This document shows, piece after piece, positions 6,705-13,894 of a stretch of DNA of 14,947 nucleotides. Made by a program: the position numbers and the translations under genes. The notes beneath the pieces were generated by a model. The model made no database searches, was not told where the DNA came from, and was given only the letters and a program-made list of their open reading frames with translations. Source of the stretch: Rhodospirillales bacterium (GTDB lineage Bacteria > Pseudomonadota > Alphaproteobacteria > Rhodospirillales > JAPHTL01); contig JAPHTL010000333.1 in NCBI GenBank assembly GCA_026193355.1, positions 1 to 14,947 on the forward strand, read 5' to 3'. Positions within the stretch are counted from its first letter, which is position 1; each line of letters starts with the position of its first letter.

Positions 6705-6762
6705 ATTTTTCCCGTCCAGAATGAACGGGATGGAGACAGGCGGGGCGGTTGGAGGCTGATAC

Positions 6763-7851
6763 ATGGCAAGCGTATTTGGCATTCTGTCATCGACCATATC
6801 GGCGGGATCATCGGCCAACTATTTCGGTCAGATGACGCAGCACCTTGAGTCCCAGGCGACCAAAGCCCAGAAAAAATCCGCGGATCACTATCAGGCGCGG
6901 GTGAACGCCGCCTATCAGCAAATCGGCAAATGGAGCAATCTGGACAGTGACATCGAGGGTGCTGAAGATACGCTGAAATCCGTCGTTTCGCGGATCAAAA
7001 GCATGATAAGCCGTGTCGACTCCCTTGCACGCATTGTCAACCAGGCGGAAAGCGACACCGACCCCTCGGCGTATGCGACCACCTTCAACTCCCTTCTCCG
7101 CGGCCTTGTCAACTCTGCGACAGACAACAATCTGGATACGGATCTCATCGGTAAAACAGAGGGTGTGTCCCTCTCCTTCCCGATGAGCAGCCGCTCAAGC
7201 GCAACCTTCTCGGTCACAGGCTCCTATCTGGGAAGCGACTGGACCATCCAGGAAGCGGGGGGAGAGGTCTGGATCCCTGACAGAAAAGCCAAAAGCATCG
7301 TCCGTTACACGGATTACCCCGAAACGCGGGCCGGGCAGTCGGCGAATATCAACGATGGGCTTGTTCTTGACAGCCTCGTTGGCTCGGACATCACCTTCAC
7401 CTATGGGTCAAACACCGCCTCGCCGACGCAATACACCGGCACGCTGACGTCGAACGGGATCGGCATCACCGAGGCGTGGCTATACGAAGGGCTGACAACA
7501 ACAACCGGCCGGGATAACGCCAAAAGCGCGCTGGAAACCGCGACGACATTCCTCGAAAGTGAAATGTCCCGCTACCAGACGGCGGTTGAAGTCGCGCAAT
7601 TCTACCGGGACAGAGCAAAAGCCTACATGGCGGATCTTCGCACCGATATCGCCGGCTACATGGAAGAAAGCCAGAGCGAATCGGCAAAAATTCAGGAAGA
7701 CGCCCAGCGTCGCGCATCCAACGCATCTCTGGTCATGCAATCGGCCATGATGATGAACGCGGAAACCCTGCGAATGGTCACCCTCGCAACGGCGGCCAGC
7801 GCAAAGGACCTGTCCGGTGGCAGCGGCACCATTCTCGACATCCTGACCTGA
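6763..7851 (+). CDS. Divergent flagellin-family protein (flagellin-like, function unknown)
   Basis: This 362-aa protein has a strong ribosome binding site (GGAGG, about 8 bases before ATG). It has no signal peptide, no membrane segment and no cysteine. The layout is helical N-terminus (about 20-125), beta-rich Thr/Ser/Gly centre (about 130-245) and helical C-terminus (about 250-348), as in flagellins and hook-associated proteins. By eye, residues 104-157 line up without large gaps with residues 109-162 of the flagellin encoded next door: Y-x3-F in both, NNLDTDLIG against YQGLNLLN, then SATFSVTGSYLG against TSKLEVSGYNLN. The C-terminal helices also match loosely (LESEMSRY... RAKAYMADL). The usual D0 ends are not conserved, and it ends LDILT instead of LFR, so it may not polymerise as an ordinary filament subunit. 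Possible roles are a minor filament, cap or junction protein, or another substrate of the flagellar export apparatus. No known family name is assigned. Confidence 0.75.
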   Translation: MASVFGILSSTISAGSSANYFGQMTQHLESQATKAQKKSADHYQARVNAAYQQIGKWSNLDSDIEGAEDTLKSVVSRIKSMISRVDSLARIVNQAESDTDPSAYATTFNSLLRGLVNSATDNNLDTDLIGKTEGVSLSFPMSSRSSATFSVTGSYLGSDWTIQEAGGEVWIPDRKAKSIVRYTDYPETRAGQSANINDGLVLDSLVGSDITFTYGSNTASPTQYTGTLTSNGIGITEAWLYEGLTTTTGRDNAKSALETATTFLESEMSRYQTAVEVAQFYRDRAKAYMADLRTDIAGYMEESQSESAKIQEDAQRRASNASLVMQSAMMMNAETLRMVTLATAASAKDLSGGSGTILDILT

Positions 7852-7870
7852 GGCCCGACAACTCGTTGGC

Positions 7871-8668
7871 TCAGGCTTCCGCCCATATGGAAACACTTTC
7901 CACGACCTTATCGACGAACCCCCCTTGCATGAGATTCCACTGATTCACCTCGCCAACGCTTGTAACGAGGTACATTGTCGAAACGAAGTGGGGGCCGGTT
8001 CTGAGGGGAGTGGAAAAATATCCTTCCTTGAGATTCCCCTCTGCATCAAGACGGTCCTCCCTTTGCAGGGATTGCATGGTGAATTCCTGTGATGAATCCA
8101 TCGCCTGCCGCGAAAAGATAGCATTTGGAAGCGCATCCGCCTCGGTATCGAAAATAAACATGTTCTTCTCGACATAAACTTCCGGCGTGTGGACCGGGTG
8201 GATGCTTGTGAACCCGTTTTCATCGCGCATAATCACTTTGAATCGCTTTCCCTGCTCTACTTTGTCGTACAGGCGCGACATATCCAGCGCGTCCCCCCTC
8301 CGCCATACTTCCTCGAACAGGCCCGCCGCGATGAACCTGAGCTTCGAATAGGCGACGTCCTCATAGACCCGCGAAACGTTTTGCAAATAACTGTAGTTGA
8401 TACAGAAACGATAATAGTTCGAATAGGCATAGCCCGAAGGAACCCCTTCATGCACTTGTGGAATTTCTTCCGACTGGGCCTCGGCGCCCATTGCAAGCCC
8501 CCGTGAGCTGTGGACCGAACGAAACGCCCCCCAGAAGCGGTCGCCATCAATCACCACATGGGACAGGTCGTAATATTCGACATCGGGCTGATTTTCGCGG
8601 CGTGTATCGGGATAAAGGATGACTTTCAGGTCCTTCGCCGCAAGCAGATCGTCGATTATCCCATCCAT
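7871..8668 (-). CDS. Conserved-looking hypothetical protein, unknown function
   Basis: I do not recognise this protein. From ATG 8668 it has 265 aa and looks soluble: no signal peptide or membrane helix, many aromatic residues (for example YYDLSHVVIDGDRFWGAF, YSNYYRFCINYSYLQNVSRV and MSRLYDKVEQGKRFKVIM), one cysteine and mixed alpha/beta character. The start at 8668 has AAGAGG 9 bases upstream. An in-frame ATG at 8689 would add seven residues (MAKRKKG) but has no Shine-Dalgarno. The coding frame is supported by its length and by codon usage like its neighbours. It converges on the flagellin-like gene with only 19 bp between stops, and its promoter must lie in the 8690-8831 gap it shares with the O-GlcNAc-type transferase, where I found no clear boxes. 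A role in flagellar modification is possible only by position. Confidence 0.72.
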   Translation of the reverse strand: MDGIIDDLLAAKDLKVILYPDTRRENQPDVEYYDLSHVVIDGDRFWGAFRSVHSSRGLAMGAEAQSEEIPQVHEGVPSGYAYSNYYRFCINYSYLQNVSRVYEDVAYSKLRFIAAGLFEEVWRRGDALDMSRLYDKVEQGKRFKVIMRDENGFTSIHPVHTPEVYVEKNMFIFDTEADALPNAIFSRQAMDSSQEFTMQSLQREDRLDAEGNLKEGYFSTPLRTGPHFVSTMYLVTSVGEVNQWNLMQGGFVDKVVESVSIWAEA

Positions 8669-8831
8669 TCCCTTTTTCCTCTTCGCCATTCAGGCGCGCG
8701 CCGCGAAAACATGAAGGGCACGTCATAAACCTGCGAGATGATTTATCTTCCGCCCACCAAATATGGTAGTGAAGGTAAGGTGAAACGCCCGACAGGGGCA
8801 ATACAAACAGACAACGAAAATCAACAGCCGC

Positions 8832-11402
8832 ATGATCGATATCGAGAAAGAACTGCATCTGGGCCTGGAACACCACAGGGCCGGGCGGATTGAACAGGCA
8901 AGGGACTGTTACCGCGCCGTCCTCGACGCCTCTCCGAACAATCCAGATGCCCTTAACCTTCTTGGTGTTCTAGCCGGACAACTCGGACAGGTCGAGGCGG
9001 CGCTGACCCTGATGCACAAGGCCGTAACGGTAGCGCCGGAGCACATCGGCGCAATGGTCAATCTGGGCAACCTGCTTCAGGGTATCGGCCGTCATGAAGA
9101 AGCCCTTTCGTTTTACGACCGCGCGGTCGAGGTCAACCCTGACTGGCCGGAATGCCAGAACAACCGAGGGAACGCCCTTGCCGCCGTCGGAAGAAAAGAC
9201 GAGGCCGAGGAATCCTTCCGCCGGGCGGTCGAACTTCGACCCGACTTCGCCGAGGCGCACAACAATCTTGGGAACCTGTTGGGGGAAACTTCACCTGAAC
9301 AGGCAATCAAGTCTTATCGCACGGCACTTTCCATCAAGCCCGACTACGCGGAGGCGCTGAACAATCTCGCCAAGGCGCTTCAGGAGTTGCATCGACTGGA
9401 TGAGGCAATTGAGGTCTATCGCGAAGCCTTGGCCCTCATGCCGGGCGCTGTCGCCATTCACCACAATATGGGAACGGCCCTGCAAGATGCCGGACGAATG
9501 GATGACGCCAGGGACTGTTACACCAAGGCATTGGCCCTCCAGCCGGATCATTCGGAATCCCATTACAATCTTGGCATCGTTGAAGAACGAAGCGGCAATT
9601 TTGATGCCGCTATCGACAGTTACAGGTCCGCGCTGAACGCCAACCCCTCTTACGCCGAAGCGAATAACAATCTCGGCAATTGCCTGCTTGGCCGGGGCGA
9701 CGCAACAACTGCGCTGACGTGTTTCGAATCCGCCATTGAATGCCGCGCCGATTACGTGGCGGCAATCATCAACAGGGGCAATGCGCTGCGCGCCCTTAAG
9801 CGCACCGACGAGGCGATGGAGTGCTATCGCGAAGCGCTCATCAGGGAGTCCGGAAATGTGGATTGCCTCGTCAACATGGGGAATGCCTACCTGGAGAAAA
9901 ATGAGGCGGAAGAAGCGGTGGGGTGCTATCGCGAAGCGATCAAGAGCCGTCCTGGCGATCCGAACCTTCTCTACAATCTCGCCAATGCCCTTGCGGAAAG
10001 GGGACAAGCCGGAGACCTGCGCGAGGCATCGGACCTGTACCAGAAAGCCATAGGCGCCAACCCCGACTTTCTGGAAGCCCATCAGGGTGTGGGGCGGCTT
10101 TTGTTGATGCGACTGTGCGATGCGAATGCCGCCATTCCCCACTTCGAAAAAGCAGCCCGTCTTGCAGGCGACGGTACGACGCAACAGTCCGCCTATCTGA
10201 TGGCGATGCACTATGCGGAAAACGTCACCGCAAAAGACATCGCAGAAGAGCATGCCCGGTTTGGCCGCGCCTTGCCCGCGCCCGATGCGCCACCGACACG
10301 CGAACGAGGCAGCAAGGAACCGCTCCGCGTCGGCCTGCTTTCCGGGGATTTTTACCATCACGCGACGGCGTTTTTCCTCATGCCGCTTCTCGAAAACCGT
10401 GATGGAAGACAGTGGGAAGCACACCTTTATTCAAACGCGACGGTTGAGGACGGAACAACGGCCCGGTTCAGGAAGCTGGCGGACAGCTTCACCGATATTC
10501 GCCCCATGAAGGACAGCGAGGCCGCCGAAAATATACGCTCTGACGGCATGGACATCCTGATCGATCTCAACGGCCACACCCGAGGAAACAGACTCGGCGT
10601 TCTCGCCCGACGACCGGCCCCCATTCAGGCATCGTGGCTGGATTACGTCGGAACGACCGGTCTGGAGCAAATCGACTTCCTGATCAGCGACCCCCATCAC
10701 ATCACCAAACAGATGGAACGGTTGATGGCGGAAACCGTCATCCGCCTGCCCAACGACTGCTACTGTTACGAGCCGCCGAAACAAGCGCCCGAAGTTGCGC
10801 CAGCTCCCTTTTTGCAAAACGGATTCGTGACATTTGGTTGTTTCAACGCCGCCTTCAAAATCGGCCCGCAATCCATTGAAGCGTGGTCCAGCATCATGAG
10901 GGGCGTTGAAGGATCGCGGCTGGTTCTCTCATCGCAGGCATTCCGATACGACGATACGCGTGAACGCTTCCTTTCACTTTTCGCGGCTCACGGGATCCCC
11001 GCCGAAAGGATCGACCTGCTGGGTCCGGCGACTCCGGAGGAAATGCTGGAACGCTATGCTCTGATTGACATTGCGCTCGATTCCTTTCCTTATTCAGGGG
11101 GGCTGACCACGCTGGAATCCCTTTGGATGGGTGTGCCCGTCATCACCTTTCCTGGCGATCGTGTGGCGGGACGGCACGCGACAAGTCACCTTCGTAACTG
11201 TGGCCTTGATTCCCTGATTGCCGATGACAGGAAAAGCTATATCGCCCGTGTCCAATCCCTAGCCGCGGATACATCGGAAATGAAAAGATTGCGCGGGTCG
11301 GTCCGTGATTCGCTGGCCGCTGCACCCGTCACCGACGGAAAAAAATTCAATGAAGATTTTTCCGTCCTTCTGGAACGAATGGCTCTCGGGAGAACAGGAT
11401 AA
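8832..11402 (+). CDS. TPR-repeat SPINDLY-type O-linked glycosyltransferase (GT41)
   Basis: GT41 enzymes are cytoplasmic and transfer GlcNAc (OGT) or fucose (SPINDLY) from a nucleotide sugar to Ser/Thr of proteins. The 856-aa protein has about twelve 34-residue TPRs (about 5-445; e.g. AEAHNNLGNLLG and AEANNNLGNCLLG) that form the substrate-binding superhelix. It then has a complete C-terminal domain: RVGLLSGDFYHHATAFFLMP (499-518, active-site His), DLNGHTRGNRLG (578-589), ARRPAPIQASWLDYVGTTG (592-610), FGCFNAAFKIGP (668-679, the nucleotide-binding lysine), LDSFPYSGGLTTLESLWMG (749-767) and GDRVAGRHATSHL (775-787). All positions lost in the homologue at 2553-4481 are present here. The start ATG has only a weak Shine-Dalgarno, but the next Met is residue 61. 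It is followed after 18 bp by the sulfotransferase gene, so the two form an operon. Flagellin is a likely substrate by location, but this is inference. Confidence 0.93.
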   Translation: MIDIEKELHLGLEHHRAGRIEQARDCYRAVLDASPNNPDALNLLGVLAGQLGQVEAALTLMHKAVTVAPEHIGAMVNLGNLLQGIGRHEEALSFYDRAVEVNPDWPECQNNRGNALAAVGRKDEAEESFRRAVELRPDFAEAHNNLGNLLGETSPEQAIKSYRTALSIKPDYAEALNNLAKALQELHRLDEAIEVYREALALMPGAVAIHHNMGTALQDAGRMDDARDCYTKALALQPDHSESHYNLGIVEERSGNFDAAIDSYRSALNANPSYAEANNNLGNCLLGRGDATTALTCFESAIECRADYVAAIINRGNALRALKRTDEAMECYREALIRESGNVDCLVNMGNAYLEKNEAEEAVGCYREAIKSRPGDPNLLYNLANALAERGQAGDLREASDLYQKAIGANPDFLEAHQGVGRLLLMRLCDANAAIPHFEKAARLAGDGTTQQSAYLMAMHYAENVTAKDIAEEHARFGRALPAPDAPPTRERGSKEPLRVGLLSGDFYHHATAFFLMPLLENRDGRQWEAHLYSNATVEDGTTARFRKLADSFTDIRPMKDSEAAENIRSDGMDILIDLNGHTRGNRLGVLARRPAPIQASWLDYVGTTGLEQIDFLISDPHHITKQMERLMAETVIRLPNDCYCYEPPKQAPEVAPAPFLQNGFVTFGCFNAAFKIGPQSIEAWSSIMRGVEGSRLVLSSQAFRYDDTRERFLSLFAAHGIPAERIDLLGPATPEEMLERYALIDIALDSFPYSGGLTTLESLWMGVPVITFPGDRVAGRHATSHLRNCGLDSLIADDRKSYIARVQSLAADTSEMKRLRGSVRDSLAAAPVTDGKKFNEDFSVLLERMALGRTG

Positions 11403-11420
11403 AACAGGGGAATTTGACTG

Positions 11421-13202
11421 GTGCCTGTAAACAAGATTTCGAACGGGGATGGCCGCGAAGAGGCGACGCCAACAAAATTACTCACCCAGGAGGGGCGAGC
11501 CTTCCTGGAAAAGAACGACCTTGCATCCGCTATCGAGAAATTTTCCGAAGCCTTCACGCTTTCAGGCGGGAGAGATGTCGATTCTGTTTTTCTTCTGGGC
11601 GCCGCGCTCGTTCTGGTGCCGCGCGTCAAGGCCGCTGAAAAGGCATTCCTGACGACTTTGCGCCTTGATCCTTCCCATGTAGAAGCGGCAAGGGGCCTTG
11701 CCGTGATATTGGAGTCGCAAGCCAGAGAGAAGGAGGCCCTGGAATTCCTTGAAGGCAGGGGGATGGAGGGGGAACCGATGCTAAGGGATACCTACCTCGA
11801 AATACTTCTCAGAGCAGGCAACCCCACGTACGTCTGGGACAATAGGGATGAAATGATCGCGGCAGCAGCCCCGACGGCATCGACGTATTTTTTTATGGCT
11901 CAATCGGCGGCCGCCATTCGCCAATGGCATGAAGCCGAGCAGTATTTGCGAAAATCGGCGACATCAGATGATTTCATGGTTGATGAGATGTTTTTCCGGG
12001 AAGCGATACGCATTCTTGCGAAATCCGGGACGGCATCCACCGGGCGGGAGATCAGCGCCTACTTCTCGGATCTTGTAAGAACCACGCCGGATGAATCGAC
12101 CCTTTTCCTGGAACTTGCGCAGTATGTGCCCACCAATGAACAGTCTACCGGCCGATTTCAGGAGGTGTTTTCCGGTCGTTCAGCAATTTATGATTCAATA
12201 GCCCATACAGATTTCAGCACCCGGATATGGAAGACAATGCAACCACCTTCCGGGCAATGGGGCACCCCCCCGGTTATTGATGAAACATCAATGACCAATA
12301 ACATAAACAACCTTCATGGAATCATTTCCACGATGCTGGAACGGAAGGCGTTTTCCGTTCCACTGGACAACATAGCAAGAATCAGGAAAGCCTGCGCCCC
12401 GACAGCAAGCGATCCCGTTCTGGTGCTGTCAACCGGGCGATGCGGCACTGAAGGCATGGACCATGCCCTTGAAACCTCGGGAAAGATTGTTCCCCATCAC
12501 ACAATGCCCTGGCGGATGATGCCAGGCGATCGCAACCACATCCTTTACAGACTTCTGACCGGGAAACTTGCCGCCGAACCTCTTGAAGGAATTTTCACCA
12601 CATACCTTGAATGCCGAACGGCGGAGATGATGCACGCCTACAGCCAGGACAAAACGCCTGCCTTCATCAATCACTGGGACACGATATTCGCCCCATTACT
12701 GGCCACAGTCTTTCCCGAAAGCCGTTTCATTTACCTGCACCGCGACGAGACGCCGGTCATGAAATCGATTCTTGGGAAAAGCCAATGGCGCAATAGACAG
12801 CTTCAATACTGGCGTTTCGATTCGGCATTTCCCGAAGGACGGTTCGTGTTCGACGAAGCGCCCGGCATCCCGTTGGAGGCCAACATCGCCTGGTACCTTC
12901 ATGTGACGAAGACATTCGCCAACGCCTTTTCCAGAACCATTCATAAACAACGATTCGCAGCCATCAAGGCGGAGAAACTCTTTTGCCGGGAGGGAAAGGA
13001 AATCGCACGACTTCTCGATTTCCTGCCGCAGAACGCTTCCAGCGAAGAACACTTGATGGAATCCTTCAAGGAAAAAAGGAACGATAAATCATCCCTGAAT
13101 GAAATCCCGGAAGACGCATTGTCGCGGAGCGCCGTTCTTATGGGGACCTATCTGGATCGTCTGGGAAAATGGGGTTCTATCAACTTGCCTGTCCCTTCGT
13201 GA
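11421..13202 (+). CDS. TPR-sulfotransferase fusion protein
   Basis: The 593-aa protein combines an N-terminal TPR-like helical region (about 18-240) with a C-terminal sulfotransferase domain (about 330-590). PAPS-dependent sulfotransferases place a sulfo group on a hydroxyl or amine of a sugar or protein. The 5'-phosphosulfate loop is visible as LVLSTGRCGTEGM (334-346). The 3'-phosphate site is probably RFIYLHRDETPVMKSIL (435-451, with a conserved-type Arg and Ser). HWDTIF and NRQLQYWRF are further family-like segments. Fusion to TPRs suggests that a protein or a glycoprotein is the substrate. The start codon is GTG at 11421, with AGGGG upstream, 18 bp after the GT41 gene, indicating co-transcription and a joint role: sulfation of the glycan or protein handled by that enzyme (inference). 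Its 3' end overlaps the formyltransferase gene by 23 bp on the opposite strand. The acceptor is unknown. Confidence 0.85.
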   Translation: MPVNKISNGDGREEATPTKLLTQEGRAFLEKNDLASAIEKFSEAFTLSGGRDVDSVFLLGAALVLVPRVKAAEKAFLTTLRLDPSHVEAARGLAVILESQAREKEALEFLEGRGMEGEPMLRDTYLEILLRAGNPTYVWDNRDEMIAAAAPTASTYFFMAQSAAAIRQWHEAEQYLRKSATSDDFMVDEMFFREAIRILAKSGTASTGREISAYFSDLVRTTPDESTLFLELAQYVPTNEQSTGRFQEVFSGRSAIYDSIAHTDFSTRIWKTMQPPSGQWGTPPVIDETSMTNNINNLHGIISTMLERKAFSVPLDNIARIRKACAPTASDPVLVLSTGRCGTEGMDHALETSGKIVPHHTMPWRMMPGDRNHILYRLLTGKLAAEPLEGIFTTYLECRTAEMMHAYSQDKTPAFINHWDTIFAPLLATVFPESRFIYLHRDETPVMKSILGKSQWRNRQLQYWRFDSAFPEGRFVFDEAPGIPLEANIAWYLHVTKTFANAFSRTIHKQRFAAIKAEKLFCREGKEIARLLDFLPQNASSEEHLMESFKEKRNDKSSLNEIPEDALSRSAVLMGTYLDRLGKWGSINLPVPS

Positions 13203-13875
13203 CCAGACGCCGTTTCAATTCCGCCATCTTGTCATCAGGGATTGGCTCCCAGTAATGGGCCAACGCCTCGTCCTGAGGCTTGGCGACCGTATCAAGCGGA
13301 CGATCCCCCAGCCCGTCAAGAAGGGAAAGCGCCTCTACAAGCACCGTCGTGCAGTGACCGTAGATATTGGCGCGCAGCGTCCGATAATCCCATCCATCCG
13401 GGAAATCAAATTTGCGCATGGTGATTACCGGACCAGTATCAATTCCCGCATCAATGACATGCGCCGTCGCCCAAACGCCATCACCGTTGTAGAGTGACCA
13501 TTCGGGACAACTGTTGCCGCGGTACTCGGGCAGTTTTCCCGGATGCACATTGAGAAAACAGAGGCGCGGCACTTCAATCATGTCGGGCTTGAGGATGCCA
13601 ATGCCCCCCTGTATGGCGACATCGACGCCTTCCGTGCGCAGCAAATCCCAAAGGGCTGGATCGGAAAGTTTCTCGAAGCGGTGAACGGTTTCATCTTCGG
13701 GTATCGGCGGCGGATTCCACTGACCGCCGGTGCGCGCAACCTCCCGCGCGATACTCTCTTCCTTCATTCGGCCCGCCGCAATTACCAGATCAGGGCGGCG
13801 GCCCGCCTTGCGCAGCGCGTGATAGTATTCGCGGCCAACGAAGTTTCCATCCTGAAAAAGCAGGGCCGTCTTCAT
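13180..13875 (-). CDS. Sugar-type formyltransferase (methionyl-tRNA formyltransferase-like N-terminal domain)
   Basis: Enzymes with this domain transfer a formyl group from 10-formyl-tetrahydrofolate to an amine, in this context usually an amino sugar. The 231-aa protein (numbered from ATG 13875) carries the catalytic Asn-x-His of the family in FLNVHPGKLPEYRG (107-120; N109, H111), with NSCPEW next, and the catalytic-type Asp in VIDAGIDTGPVI (about 140-151). It starts MKTALLFQ in a Rossmann-like fold. It lacks the C-terminal domain of true Met-tRNA formyltransferases, which favours a sugar substrate. I chose ATG 13875 because GGAGG lies about 8 bases upstream and the gene then begins 19 bp after the amidotransferase stop. 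The in-frame ATG at 13941 adds 22 residues with no family character and overlaps the upstream gene. The amidotransferase partner suggests N-formylation of a nonulosonic acid or its precursor; N-formyl pseudaminic acid derivatives are known from Pseudomonas. Confidence 0.85.
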   Translation of the reverse strand: MKTALLFQDGNFVGREYYHALRKAGRRPDLVIAAGRMKEESIAREVARTGGQWNPPPIPEDETVHRFEKLSDPALWDLLRTEGVDVAIQGGIGILKPDMIEVPRLCFLNVHPGKLPEYRGNSCPEWSLYNGDGVWATAHVIDAGIDTGPVITMRKFDFPDGWDYRTLRANIYGHCTTVLVEALSLLDGLGDRPLDTVAKPQDEALAHYWEPIPDDKMAELKRRLVTKGQAS

Positions 13876-13894
13876 CGCCGCGCCCTCCGCCCGA

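Larger units (their letters stand above)
6413..6762. other. Divergent intergenic regulatory region between flagellin and a flagellin-like gene
   Basis: This 350-bp stretch is visibly AT-richer than its surroundings, and I find no convincing coding frame in it. It holds, from the flagellin side: a Shine-Dalgarno hairpin, a sigma-54-type promoter reading leftwards, an inverted repeat with the ATTCATC element, an AT-rich spacer (about 6560-6620) that could be a bend or upstream-binding region, a sigma-70-like promoter reading rightwards, two further ATTCATC copies in tandem, and the GGAGG ribosome binding site of the plus-strand gene. No tRNA or obvious small RNA was recognised. Confidence 0.7.

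Noticed and set aside
7852..7870. Possible bidirectional terminator between the convergent genes
   Set aside because: CAAC/GTTG and TGAG/CTCA arms exist in the surrounding bases, but the stem is asymmetric and has no T tract.
9291..10424. A 377-codon open frame on the minus strand opposite the TPR region of the GT41 gene
   Set aside because: It mirrors a repeat-rich, strongly coding TPR sequence; the periodic look of its translation comes from the repeats on the other strand.
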